DNA from: Chara braunii
Lineage: Eukaryota; Streptophyta; Charophyceae; Charales; Characeae
Length of the DNA stretch: 30,589 bases
Assembly: GCA_003427395.1 (NCBI GenBank)
Contig: BFEA01000711.1
Location: 364,965-395,553, forward strand
Direction of reading: 5' to 3'
Shown here: one piece after another, positions 17,551 through 27,746 of the stretch
Position numbering within the stretch: position 1 is the first letter of the stretch
Layout of the letters: each line of letters begins with the position of its first letter
The notes under the pieces: generated by a model
What the model saw: only the letters and a program-made list of their open reading frames with translations
What the model was told of the DNA's origin: nothing
The model's database searches: none
Position numbers and translations under genes: made by a program

Positions 17551-18598
17551 AAGGCAATGTCCCAGTTGCCAAAAGCCATGAAACATTGTTGAAGTCTGTG
17601 AAGGATGTGACGGGGCCGATCGTTGGTCAACATATCAAAAGGAAGAGGGGTATAATGTGGGTGGCCTGGGTTGGGGAGTAAGAGGGAACAGGGTTATCCT
17701 GTCAGCGAGCTAAGGGGTTTTGCAAGGTATTTTTACTGATATGCTAAGGGGGCTGGGAAGCACGGGGAGCAGGGTAATCCTACTAACGAGCTAAGGGGTT
17801 TTGCAGGAATGAGGGTAGTTTTATTGATGTGCTAAGGGGGCTGGGAAGCACAGGGAACAGGGTAACCCTACTGATGAACTAAGGGGTTGGAAACAACGGG
17901 GAAACAGGGTAATTCTATTGATGAACTAGGAGGTTCAAGGCAAAACAAGTTATGCAGCCCTTAGAAAAAATAAAATTTGGCTTCTGATATACGGGGCGGG
18001 GTTGCTGAGGGTCGGGGATTTAGTGGTACAGGTTGAAAGTTGTGTGTTGCAGTTCATGTACATGTCTGGATAACAGGTCTTGAAAGGTGTCATAGAAGTG
18101 TCGGTGAGAAAGCAGTCTTCAGAAGGTCTGTGATGTGGACGGCGAGAGCTTCAACTTGAATGTCCAAGTAGCGGAATGCGTCCGGTACTGGGATCTGGTG
18201 CTGAGGTCTGATCCGGATAGCAGGTCGCAAACTGATCTTGATGTCCCCATCAGAGGTGTTGCTCCAGAAGTCTGCAAGGTGTCGGCCAAAGGGAACAGCA
18301 TGGTGGCCAACCTGTTGTCTTATCTCCTCGTACTGAGTTGCAGCATGTCATCGTCCTCGTGCGCTCCATTATCGTCAGTGACGCGAAGGGGCTACATAGG
18401 GAAGTTGGACAAGAGAGACAAGGATTTGGCAGAGGACAGATGGGAGAAGGGGGCGAGATGGAGGCAAAAGCGGATAAAGCAGAGGGAGGTGAAGGGGCAA
18501 GGGCTTTGCTGGGGACAGGGGTGTGCATAGGGCAGCAATCCGGGGTTTTGGCGGGGTCAAGGCGGGGTTTATGCAGGGGTTTAAGGTTGGGGATGTAT
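17551..18598 (-). other. 3' untranslated region of element C, about 1 kb
   Basis: No domain is recognisable between the chromodomain stop and the polypurine tract. The part next to the LTR holds a tandem repeat (17682-17935). The part near pol (18300-18590) is pyrimidine-rich on the minus strand and has only frame-ambiguous ORFs. Confidence 0.6.
17682..17935. repeat. Four-unit degenerate tandem repeat near the 3' end of element C
   Basis: Each unit begins with GGGRAMCAGGGTWAYCCT (plus strand) and continues YGANCTAAGGGGTTTTGC. Units start at 17682, 17764, 17852 and 17898. The first two are full (82 and 88 bp) and share GATNTGCTAAGGGGGCTGGG; the last two are shortened (46 and 38 bp). Confidence 0.85.
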
Positions 18599-18784
18599 CT
18601 AGGATATAGGGTGAGCGCGATCATAGGCGCGAACAAGTTTCATAGCGTTCTTGAGATTAGAGAGAGGTTCCCATGTGGATTCTTCTTTGAGGTATCCAGT
18701 CCATTTGACTGTGTATTCTTTGATAGGTTCCAGATGGTCTGATGCCTGTGTAGTTCGTCGTCCTATGATGGATTCTAGTATCAT
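18599..18784 (-). CDS. pol: Chromodomain at the integrase C-terminus of element C
   Basis: The minus-strand segment YTVKWTGYLKEESTWEPLSN followed by LKNAMKLVRAYD matches the chromodomain fold: V-K-W-x-G-Y, E-x-S-T-W-E-P and a final helix. In chromoviruses it recognises methylated histone tails and steers integration to heterochromatin. The aromatic cage positions Y, W and W are present. It ends in TAG, the natural end of pol, and is read in one frame of about 61 codons. The preceding linker is in other frames, so the polyprotein is broken. Confidence 0.88.
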   Translation of the reverse strand: MILESIIGRRTTQASDHLEPIKEYTVKWTGYLKEESTWEPLSNLKNAMKLVRAYDRAHPIS

Positions 18785-19057
18785 TCTACTACGTATTTCG
18801 GGCCTGTGGGAAGCATGATTGGTGGAGGTCGGGGGTAAGGTCGGTCAACGAATTGAGGTGGGGATTCATGATACTCTTTTAGGTATTTTATGTGGAAGAC
18901 AGGGTGGACACGACTCATGTCGGGGGGGAGTTGAAGTTTGTAGTTGACGTCGAAGGTTTTTCAATGATGGGGAAGGGTCCGAGCCATTTGTTCGAGAGTT
19001 TCTTTGACAATCCATGTTCGGGTTCAAAGCGTTTTTCAAAGAGTCAAACGTTGTCCC
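18785..19057 (-). pseudogene. pol: Integrase C-terminal (GPY/F) region of element C, frameshifted
   Basis: In the minus +1 frame, fragments such as VRDNVWLFEKRFEPEHG and LSNKWLGPFPIIEK are readable. They match the GPY/F module that precedes the chromodomain in Ty3 integrases. The frame differs from those of the integrase core and chromodomain, so at least two frameshifts lie within 300 bases. Confidence 0.65.
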
Positions 19058-19960
19058 TTACTTTGAATTGCAAGTCTCATTTGTGTTTGTTAATCTTGTT
19101 TTTTCTTGTGTTCTTTCAAGGGTTTCGGTTGCTTTTCTGACGAATCGATTCATTGTTGCTACCCATTCATTGAGGGAAGGGCAGGGTGTTGAGGGGTTGA
19201 GCTGCGAGGGAAGCAAGAAGTCGGAGGGCAAGCGAGGATAGTAGCCAAGGTCGAGGTAGAATGGGGACATGCCAGTGGAAGGGCAGACGACATTGTTATA
19301 GGCGATCTCGACGGCAGTGAGCAACTGGTCCCAGTCATGTTGGTGTGGATGACAATAGTTTCGCAGGATTCTTTGGAGAGTATCGTTCATCTTCTCGGTT
19401 TGTCCATCGGTCTGGTGGTGGAATGCAGTGCTATACTTGAGCGTGGTTCCATATGCTTTGAAGAGGTGTTTCCAGAATTGTGAGAGGAAGCGGGGATCAC
19501 GGTGACTGATGATGTTCTCGGGGAGGCCGTGATGGCATGCGACATGATCGAAGAAGAGGGTGGCGACGTCTTTGGCATTGTGCGAAGTCATGCAAGGAAG
19601 GAAGTGGGCAGGTTTGGTCAAGCGGCAAACAATGACGTAGATGCAATCATGCCCACGGTCGGTCTTGGGGAGGGCGCACACGAAGTCCATTGAGATGGAC
19701 TGCCAACGGTGAGTTGGGATGGGCAATGATTGGAGCTTGCCGGGTTTGGCCCAATTCGAGGGGTTGACAACTTAACACGTGGGGCATAAGTGAATGTATG
19801 CTTTGACGTCGGCGAGCAGGGAAGCCCAGTAGAAGTAGCGGGAGATGGTGTCGAAGGTTTTCTGGAAACCGAGGTGTCCTGCGGTCTTGGCGTCGTGGTG
19901 CTCGGCCAAGAGCCGAGTATGGAGACCACGTGTGTCGGGGATGCAAAGTCGGCGAGTGCC
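19058..19960 (-). pseudogene. pol: Integrase of element C with substituted catalytic residue
   Basis: The zinc region reads HHDAKTAGH ... CPTC at about 19910-19775, then a TAA where Gln is usual. The core runs WQSISMDFVCALPK (first Asp), ISHRDPRFLSQFW, and TDGQTEKMNDTLQR (Glu). The second catalytic Asp of the SDRD motif is His (codon at 19502-19504). This should abolish strand transfer regardless of the stop. The open frame of 222 codons otherwise looks well conserved, with the IAYNNVVCPSTGMSPFYL motif after the core. Confidence 0.9.
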
Positions 19961-20336
19961 TTTGGTATCGATGTAGAGAAGGTTGTTGTGAAGGGAGTAG
20001 TTGGGGACTGGGTCAAGATCGCGGAGCTTGTTGTAGATGGTGGCGAAGTATGGGCAAGAGAGGTAGCCTTGGGTGTATCGGTGATGGAGTGATGAGAGAA
20101 GTTGGATATGAGTCATGACGGCGTAAACTTTCTCGGGGGGCTTGTGGTCGGGTCGTCGAGAGAGGGCATCCGCAATGCGGTTGCTTTCGGCGGGGGTATG
20201 GCAAATGGTGAATGTGAACTGGGCAAGCAAGTCTAGCCAGTGGGCTTGGCGTGGAGTGATACCTTTCTAGGAGAGGATGGAGGAGACGATAGTGTTGTCA
20301 GTGCGGATGATGAAGTATTGCCTGTTGTCGCACTTT
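19961..20336 (-). pseudogene. pol: C-terminal half of RNase H and linker of element C
   Basis: Minus-strand reading gives NRQYFIIRTDNTIVSSILS, a TAG at 20267-20269, then GITPRQAHWLDLLAQFTFTI, IADALSRRPDHK and the linker toward the integrase zinc finger. The RTD motif is the third RNase H acidic block. The first half of the domain lies 6.25 kb away at 26591 and upward. Joining GAT (…SHLD) to GACAAC (DNRQY) restores family order, so the two halves were once contiguous. Confidence 0.88.
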
Positions 20337-20811
20337 TTCCAGGTAGGCCACTCCAGGCGACCAGAAAGTCAACAGGCTGTTACGTAGGATTTGGCTGATG
20401 TATGCAATAAATAAAATAGATAAAATATAGCAAATCCCTTCCTGTTGTGTGCATCCGGCTTCGAGCGAGACCCTTCAAATGTCGTCTTCACCGGTCCCCG
20501 ATCTTAGGAATCTTTTATTTTGATTCGGAACAACAAGAATCATGCAAATACTAATCATAGAATTCTGATATGTCATGCATGCATAAATTTTGCCAATTTT
20601 ATAATTATGAGAACTGTGACAGGGTCATCAGTGAACATAACCATCAAGCAAAGACAATGTGGATGATGCAAGACTGACTGACTTGAGCAATAGCAAAATA
20701 AATGAGGGAAGAATGAGAACTCATAATAATCTCAGAGAGTACACATGAGGAGAGCATGACCAGCACTAGTGAAGAGTCCTCACTCATCCCTCGAGGTCAT
20801 AATACACTCAA

Positions 20812-21471
20812 TCTTCTCATTTTGTTGTGCGTTTTCTGTGCTTCGAGCCATGTCTCCGTACTCCCTGAGGCTGTGGTCTCTGGATATAGAGCCACCTGAA
20901 CCCTGCAAGCTCCGAACTTCCAGCCAAGTCCCATGATACGAAAGTCAACCATAGCACAAAACTCCTCCCATAGTGTAGGAAGATATGGTTGAGAGAAAAT
21001 CCCTCACCTGAGATGTCGAAACTCTGATGGTTCGGTCACTGCTTCATAGTCAGTCACTGAGGGCGATAAATACCTCTTGGCTAGGTCCACCAGGTCTCCC
21101 TAGCAAGAACCATCTGTGAGAGTGAAAGGGATTGGAGGCTTGGGGTAGTTTGTGCATAACTTCGGTCTGAAGCTACGGATCAGCTTGGTACCATTTTTAT
21201 GAAGATCCTTCTCTCTCTTCTCAAGGTACCTGGTAACCGAGATTCAGAAAGAGTCAAAATGTTCACGAGTCTCTTTGCCTTTCTTCACGTAGAGTTTCAG
21301 GTCGAGGATGGTGCCTGCTGCAAAACTGGTGAGAACGACAAAAATGGATAGGTCTCTCTGTTTGAAACCAACTGCACTGATGTACCGATACTGAAAGGCA
21401 TCTTTAAGAGCTATCTGGTTGAGATTGGCCAAAACTGACCCACTGACCGGGAATGGTTGAACCGTACTCAT
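20812..21471 (-). pseudogene. Unrecognised decayed ORF, about 220 codons
   Basis: One minus-strand frame stays open from ATG at 21469-21471 to a TGA near 20812 except for three internal stops (near 21243, 21102 and 21006). The translation looks protein-like: SVLANLNQIALKDAFQYRYI, FVVLTSFAAGTILDLKLYVK, YLEKREKDLHKNGTKLIRSF and LWEEFCAMVDFRIMGLGWKF. It has hydrophobic and charged helical stretches, no zinc motif, no RT or transposase signature. The stop at about 21006 is part of CAGGTGAGG, a splice-donor-like sequence. I do not recognise the family. Its place behind a repetitive leader inside a mobile insert would suit a gag-like or accessory protein, but that is speculation. Confidence 0.4.
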
Positions 21472-21539
21472 GTGATGAGTCGGATGCTGAGACCGATCTC
21501 TGTGTTTTCTCGGTGAGGACTGATTGCTAATTGAAACTG

Positions 21540-21680
21540 ACTGGAAGTCTTGAGTAACTCGGACGATCGAATGTTGATTGAATGTGAGTTGGATGCTGAT
21601 TAAACGCCGATTGAGGGTTGATCAAATGTTGGTTGAATAACGAATCACCGAGTTCTGATCACTTGACGTGAGAACGTCGA
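21540..21680 (-). repeat. Degenerate ATTCAATCAAC-type short repeats upstream of the decayed ORF
   Basis: On the plus strand GAATGTTGATT, GAATGTGAGTTG, GATGCTGATTAAA, CGCCGATTGAG, GGTTGATCAAAT and GTTGGTTGAAT follow each other with 11-13 bp periodicity. They form the leader of the minus-strand ORF at 21471. Confidence 0.5.
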
Positions 21681-23023
21681 GAAAATTGCAGATTTGTAAT
21701 CAGATGCTGATGGGGATCTCAAGAGAAAAGTTTGGATACTCTCGTGTTTACCCGAGCCTGGCCCTAGCCTGCTCCACCGTCTCAAATGACGAACCGGTAC
21801 TATGCAGCTTGCCGTCATGGCCGTAAAAATAGATCACATATTCAATGTATTTTTCCTCTCTAGCCATCAAGACTGCTTGGCCTCTCTAGGCCTGCCTATA
21901 AGAGTTCATGACCTGACAAGCCTCGTGCTCCCAATTTTCATGTTTATCCTTAATAACCCCATATTTCATGACGAGCATCTCCTCGTACTTCATCGTCCCT
22001 CTCCCACACTCCCTGATATCTGCAGTGGGTTGGATTGACTGTGGGGAAAACAGGGGAGACTCTTCACCCTGAGATACTGGATTCAAACTCGAAGTTACCG
22101 GTGTGGCTGTTAGGGACCACGGTGTGCTGAACTATTGCCTTCACCAACAATGTCAGATTGCAAATGGTCTTCAACATGACAGGGCACAAAGATAAATTGA
22201 GCAAACCATTTGATTTCGCTAGGAGACAGCCGAGAGTGAAGCTAGCTTGTCACCCCACACGTCATGCATGTAGGTTGAAAGTTTAAGGGAATGCTACCCG
22301 TCAGAAACCACTTGAATGTTGATCCATATCATGTTAGCCGGTAATAATAGTGGAGTCTCCGAGGTATATTTGCACTCAATTTTGATGAAGCCCTGTGGGG
22401 AAGGCATCTGTACCCAATGTTGTAGCTTTATGCACTCCAGGATCTGAGTAACGAGGTGTTTTCAGTCTAGCCAAGTCGTGCTCAGAAACATCTCTGGGTT
22501 TCGTTTTGATGAAAGTGCACCGCACTTAGTTTTATGCTCAGGACCGTCCATGGGACAGACCTAAATCGCCCACGGAATCACCCTAAACCCAGTTCATTCT
22601 GGTTTCTTAAAGGCTCTCGAAATGCTCATGGAGCACGACTGGGAAGGATACGAGATGTCTCACCTAATCGTTTTCAACCCTTCGGGACGCTAAGCATCAA
22701 AGAAGAAATAAAAGGGGAAAGCTTACTTCCCCAGGGTCCCAGCATAGGCTAATCAACGCCCATTAGCGTTTGCAATATTAATTAAAGACCAATGCTAATC
22801 CCCATCGAGTAAAAAATTAGCAATTGAGTTAACGATTGACTCAGGCTCTTCTAGGTGAACGTAAAGTCTCCCTATCTTCACTCAAAGACTAAGAGGCAAC
22901 CGTCTACTAAGTAAGATGCGATTTGATTTGTAGTAGATGGGNAAAAANCCGGCCCGGATNTTATCTTCACTGGCGATGTGTTTGATGGAGTGGAAAGAAA
23001 GGTACAAGGGGCGTCTTTGCTTT
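21681..23023. other. Interior of insert D without recognisable genes
   Basis: A 72-codon plus ORF at 22534-22752 (LNRPRNHPKPSSFWFLKGSR...) and a 78-codon ORF at 21802-22038 show no known motif. Three N positions lie at 22942-22960. Sequence near the tRNA (22750-22980) is AT-rich. Confidence 0.4.
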
Positions 23024-23108
23024 GGATGGATGTCTGAGTGGTTGAAGGTATCAGTCTTGAAAACTGACATATTACAAAATATCGGGGGTTTGAATCCCTC
23101 TCCATCCG
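23024..23108 (+). tRNA. trnS-UGA: tRNA-Ser(UGA), mitochondrial-type, probably a transferred copy
   Basis: A full class II cloverleaf can be folded. Acceptor GGATGGA (23024-23030) pairs with TCCATCC (23101-23107). Anticodon stem TCAGT/ACTGA flanks loop CTTGAAA with anticodon TGA at 23058-23060. The variable arm is ATATT-ACAA-AATAT. T-stem GGGGG/CCCTC encloses TTTGAAT, and the discriminator is G. As I recall it, the sequence GGATGGATGTCTGAG...CTTGAAAAC is characteristic of plant mitochondrial trnS-UGA. The T-loop has TTTGAAT where TTCGAAT is nearly universal, suggesting decay. Surrounded by nuclear transposons, it is best read as organellar DNA captured in insert D. Confidence 0.82.
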
Positions 23109-24782
23109 TTCTCGGTGTCGCGGCTTGCACTTTAGGCAAAGCCCATCCCCATGCAATGCTAACCGTCCTGCAATTCTAGGTGCTGCAATTATCTGCGGTA
23201 GCGACTGAAGTAATTAACCTAGTTGACTCGAAATAGTTTTCATTACAGAGGCCATACATTTTCAAGTGCATCCCTTCATCGTATTCACACCCAGACTTAA
23301 AGTCCCCTCTTTCCTAGATCTCACCACAGCACATGCACATAGGCTAACTCTCTTCTCTCAGACCGAGTTTGCACAGGGTCAACTCATTACTATGATTTTA
23401 CGTGAGAAAGCCAAGACACAGTTAACATCAACCAAGCCCACAACTTATTTGATTTGTTGAAGCACGTAGCGTTATTCATTACTTTCGACCCCATCATTAG
23501 AAGTTTGCATGCTAGTGTCTCTTTACACGGTAGCTAGGTTCACCGATCCACTCGAGAAGGACATAGGTGTTGTCCAAGATCCTAGACTCATGGGGAGGAC
23601 ACTCTTCCAGCCTGCAACTAAGAGACACTGTTCAGACTGCAAGATGCAGACACGAGACCCAGTTGCAGGTAATAGCCCATTGGCCTTATCTTACTTCGTA
23701 CTCATCGTAATGGTACTAGATTGGCAGGCACGTGCGGCGTGCACGTGGCGACTTCAACCCTCCGACGAATTCTCTTCTGTTAATCTCTTTTGCTCGTGAC
23801 GCGAGCTCTCTCCGTGCAACTACATGGTCACCATCTTCTCCCTCTCTCTTGATCTTGCCCCCTTTCCTTTTCTTCAGCTGTTGTCGTGATCATCCCACTC
23901 ATCCCAGCACAGTCACCGCCCCAACCATCACTCTGTCGAAGGTGGTCCAAGCTGACCAGCATCCCCTCCTGGGACTAGCTCCTCACACGTTTTCACGAGA
24001 GGGGACTCCCAGTCGCTCATTTTCCCTTTTAGTCCCCCTTCAAGCCAGAGTCGATTAGTACAGCTTCACATGATTAATGTAGTGCCACTCTCATCACACT
24101 CGGCCACTCAGGGGCACACCTATCCCTTACTTGCCTCTTTGACGCATGAGGCTCTCTGCTAGCATAGGGGCTGGCACGAAGTTTAGCCAGCCACGAGCTG
24201 GCTGACCTGAGTGCAAACGCGGAGCCTTTCCGCCCAGAAGAGAATGAGTGCCAACCATAGCCGCGTCAAGCTCCACCATGTGTTTCCTCCTTGTCTCCCT
24301 CCCTCAAGCTCACAGCTTCTCGTGTACCGTCACTTATGGCCGCACGAGTGTCAAAGGACACACGTGCTGCCCCTTCCTTCGTCCCGCACACGAGTCCCAT
24401 ATAGGTAATCACAAGCCCAGAGAAGCTCTCGCACACCCAACCTTTGCAATGACGGAGCAGTGCGGCGGCCCAGCGTACGGGGTGAAAGAAGAACCTCCCA
24501 TCATGCACAACAGTCTCGTAGACCCCTACTCATAGCTATCACTTGTGCCAGTGATGACGTCAACAGGGGAGCCGCGCGCGTGACTCTCTGTCGTCTGACT
24601 CACCTCTCTTGTTCTTGAGCGTGCCCATCGCACAAGTGACTATCCCGTAACTGCCTCGCGTTCTCAGTCCTGTCGCCCTCTTCCTGACTTGGCCTCCGGG
24701 CCTTTTTCCACGGGTTCTGCAGACTGGTGATCTCGCCGCCACTAGTCCCATCCGTGCCAGGACTGGGTCGCCTCGGCGTCGC
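23109..24782. other. Interior of insert D, no gene assigned
   Basis: Pyrimidine-rich on the plus strand from 23750 to 24500. Short ORFs overlap in several frames and none has family motifs. A small AGCCAGC/GCTGGCT stem lies near 24190-24203. Confidence 0.4.
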
Positions 24783-25088
24783 TCATCTCAGACTCCCCCT
24801 CGGAGTCTCGATCGATGCGCTGCACCTCTCTAGTCGTGGTCCGGTAGATGAGTTGTCCTCGTGGTAAGTGATAGTCACCCGCATTCCCAAAGTTACCCCG
24901 TCTCGCCTGCATCTTCGCTCAGCCTCGTTGCGCGCCTCAGTAATAGCCGCCTGCAGCCTCTCATCTCTCCTCATTTTCTGTTCCCTGTGGCCACAGACAT
25001 TAATTTTTAACCTCACCTCCCCCTTAGGCTTCCCATAGGACAGTATGGTTTCCACCAGTGTACCCTTCTTATCTTCGCGCTCCCACAT
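24783..25088 (-). CDS. Hypothetical 101-codon ORF, charged
   Basis: The minus strand is open from ATG at 25088 to a stop at 24783. The product is basic and acidic-rich with a likely helix (REQKMRRDERLQAAITEARN) and a beta-like segment (LGMRVTITYHEDNSS). A TATA-like TATATAAAATATT lies within 25 bases upstream, too close to act as a normal promoter for this ATG. No family recognised. It lies in insert D, so it may be a fragment of a mobile-element protein or chance. Confidence 0.25.
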   Translation of the reverse strand: MWEREDKKGTLVETILSYGKPKGEVRLKINVCGHREQKMRRDERLQAAITEARNEAERRCRRDGVTLGMRVTITYHEDNSSTGPRLERCSASIETPRGSLR

Positions 25089-26474
25089 CTAGGAATATTT
25101 TATATACCTCGGCCTACACCACTTCTTCTGTGATAGCCGACGCTTAAGGCCTACGCCCGCCTACACCTCTGCAACACACTTGAGGCACTCGGCACAGAGA
25201 CTCACGGATGGCAACAGTGCCTCCCAATCGTGACAATCCCGTCCTCGCGTCAGGCACAACATGTCAATTGCCTGTAGCACGACAACCCCCTTTCTTATAG
25301 GGTCGCCACACGTAGGGCTACCTGAGTTCTAAACGAACATACTCAAGTTGTTTTTGGATCGATTAGAGAATAAATAAAATAAGATAAAATTAAAATTAAA
25401 AAAAAAAAATCAACTAAAGAGGCGAGGGCCCCAACGGTCATATCACCCTCAAAGCCCTTCATTGTCAATCGTCGGTCGCTTCGAGTTTGGTGTGAAAACA
25501 ACCACAATTTCGACCCTGGTCCCATAATGGGATCCGGACGGCGTTTTTCCCTCCATAAAGGACTATTGGGCTTCCCATGACGGGTACCCGCATCTGATGG
25601 TAAGGAGGGGGTTTATGACCTTCCGCGGGGGGGTGATAAGCCTCCTACTGAAGCGGTTGCGGGTTGCCCCTTTTTTTGGGTCCCACTGTGCGGCGCTCAG
25701 CCGGTCACTTCTGTGATACAATAACATACAAAAGGTTAGTCGGTTTGCGCCGCCAGCTCTCTATCGTGGTTCATAAACGAACCGTTAGTTCCTCGCGAAA
25801 AGCCAGAAGAGGAAAATCAAATAAAAAAATTGGTAATTATAAATTTATAAGTTAATAATAATAATAGCAAAAAGGAAAAAGGAAGAACAGGGAAGAGCAC
25901 ATCGTCAGTACCCCTACCATTTAAACGCTCCTGATAAAATTGACTATCCAAATCAGAGTGCAGGTCTGACGCGCGGCCTCTCACATTTTTCCATTTCCCT
26001 TTTCTTTTTCTTTCTTTAACTCTTCTCTATTCGACTGTGATAGGCAAGCCCGTGCATCTAACCCACAACCTAGCCAAAAGGGCATCTGGCGCGCGGCAGA
26101 AAGGACAACGCCCCTCTCTCTAGCTTCGCATCCCTGCACGCTTGCAACCACAGACCAGCAGCGCCCTACAGTTCAATAGAACTCCGAGCCTGAGTGGATC
26201 GATGGTGAGTTTACAGAGGAGCAAACGCGCCTGGTGTTTTACGGGTCGGAGAACAGAGCATGCTTGGTACCTGTGGGAGACCTTCCTCTCAACTCCTTCC
26301 TTGCCTAGACAATAACAGTAGCACACTGTATGCTTCCCGTAACTTGGTTTAGGGAGAGCCCCCGTGGGCACCATTTCGGTCTTTTCACCACCTCGTCTCT
26401 GAGTGGACACTGACCACTACGACTGAGTACCGAGCCTGCCAGGGGTCCGTAGGCTAGAAAGTTTGATGCGCTAC
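25089..26474. other. Interior of insert D, partly AT-rich, no gene assigned
   Basis: 25370-25410 and 25800-25880 are A/T-rich with poly(A) or ATA runs. On the minus strand 25750-25343 reads protein-like with few stops (PLWREKRRPDPIMGPGSKLW) but matches no family I know; an organellar origin like the tRNA is possible but unproven. 25995-26030 is a T-rich tract. Confidence 0.4.
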
Positions 26475-26547
26475 AAGGTATGTGAGCAGACTCCTGGCGC
26501 TCTGCAGAGGTAATGCTCAGTGCACAACATAAGGTATGTGAGCAGAC
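26475..26547. repeat. 17-bp direct repeat near the right edge of insert D
   Basis: AAGGTATGTGAGCAGAC occurs at 26475-26491 and 26531-26547, 56 bp apart and identical. Confidence 0.9.
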
Positions 26548-26590
26548 ACTTGACACGTAGAGGAGGGCCGAGACACCGCGCCCTCCGACA

Positions 26591-27746
26591 CCATCGAGGT
26601 GCGAGCGCCAGACTGTGAGGGCGTGAATCACGGCAAGGAGTTCCTTCTCGTTGGAGGGATAATTCATCTCCGCAGGAAGGAGCTTCTTGCTTGCGAAGGC
26701 GATGGGGTATTCGCCAGGTGGAGCCTCGGGGTGAGTGAGCGAGTCCTTGGTGGAGGGGGTCTCGGCGGTGTCGCGGGGGAAATGTTGGGACAGTACGACT
26801 CCAATGACGAAGTCAGAGGCATCGGTGGAGACATAGAAATGGTGAGTGGGTTTGGCGATCTTGAGGACAGAGGCTGTGGTGATGGTTTGCTTGAGTAAGT
26901 CGAAAGCGTGTTGGCGGCGATCGTTCCAATTGAAGGGTTCATCCTTGCGTGTGAGTTCGTGGAGGGGGCAAGAGATTTCGGAAAAGTTGCGAATGAACGG
27001 GCGGTAATAGTTGGCAAGGCCGAGGAAGGAACGGAGTTGGAGGGTGGTCTTGAGCGGGGGGTACTCGACGAGGGCTGTGACCTTCGAGGGGCCCATACGG
27101 ATGCCTTCAGCGGAGACAATGTGGCCGAGGTATTCGACGCTCGAAGCGACAAACGTACATTTGCTGAGCTTGGCGTAGAATTTCTGCTCTCGGAGGATCG
27201 AGAGGACTTGGCGAATATGCTGGAGGTGGGACTCGAAGGTGGGGCTAAAGATGAGGATGTCATCAAGGTACACGATGACACAGACTTCGAGGAGGTCACG
27301 GAAGATGTGATTCATGGTGGACGGGAATATGGCGGGGGCATTGGTGAGTCCGAAAGGAATGCGGTCTTATGGGTGTCTTCCTCGCGGATACGGATCTGGT
27401 GGAAGCCACTGCGAAGGTCAATCTTGGTGAAATATTTGGCTCCACGAAGTCAATCAAGGAGCTCGGAGATCCGAGGTAAGGGGTGCTTGCTCTTGATCGT
27501 GATCCGGTTCAAGGCACGGTAGTCTGTGCACATGAGGAGTTCCGAAGTTCCACCTTTCTTTACAAAAAGGCAGCTAGTACCGAAGGGAGATGAACTCGGC
27601 TTAATGAACTCTTTTTCAAGGAGCTCGTTGATTTGCCGCTTCATTTCTTCGGCTTCGGGGACTGAGAGTTGGTATGGAGGGCGGCAAGGTGGAGAATGTC
27701 CGGGCTCCAAATCGATGGTATGGGATACGCCACGATCTGGAGGCAA
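26591..27746 (-). pseudogene. pol: RT and N-terminal half of RNase H of element C
   Basis: The minus strand runs [50 protein letters not shown], a TGA after ELLD near 27450, [15 protein letters not shown], then a deletion of about 40 bases at 27340-27365 that removes the RTRYGHYEF region. [10 protein letters not shown] follows in a shifted frame, then the catalytic YLDD (27259-27270), EYLGHIVSAEGI, LGLANYYRPFIRNFS, STDASDFVIGVVLS and NEKELLAVIHALTVWRSHLD, where insert D begins. Catalytic RT residues are intact, but the deletion and TGA kill the polyprotein. The reading through the junction into insert D continues by chance for about 90 codons. Confidence 0.92.

Larger units (their letters stand above)
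20337..26590. mobile_element. Insert D: about 6.25 kb of foreign DNA splitting RNase H of element C
   Basis: Both edges are defined by interruption of the RNase H reading frame of element C. I found no clear terminal repeats or target duplication at the edges, so the mechanism is unknown. Contents: a decayed minus-strand ORF (20812-21471), GATTGA-type short repeats, a complete tRNA-Ser(UGA) fold, CT-rich DNA, a 101-codon minus ORF and AT-rich stretches. It could be one transposon of an unrecognised class, an organelle-derived insertion, or a composite. Confidence 0.6.

Noticed and set aside
17682-17930. Repeated ACAGGGTAAT words resembling half of the I-SceI homing endonuclease site
   Set aside because: Only about 10 bases match in the best unit and the other units differ. 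They are explained by the tandem repeat of element C.
25343-25750. Possible mitochondrial protein gene on the minus strand
   Set aside because: The reading is protein-like in parts, but I could not match it to any mitochondrial gene, and it has several stops. Left as unassigned.
26908-27522. 204-codon plus-strand ORF opposite RT of element C
   Set aside because: It is antisense to conserved RT motifs, so it is a shadow of the real minus-strand coding region.
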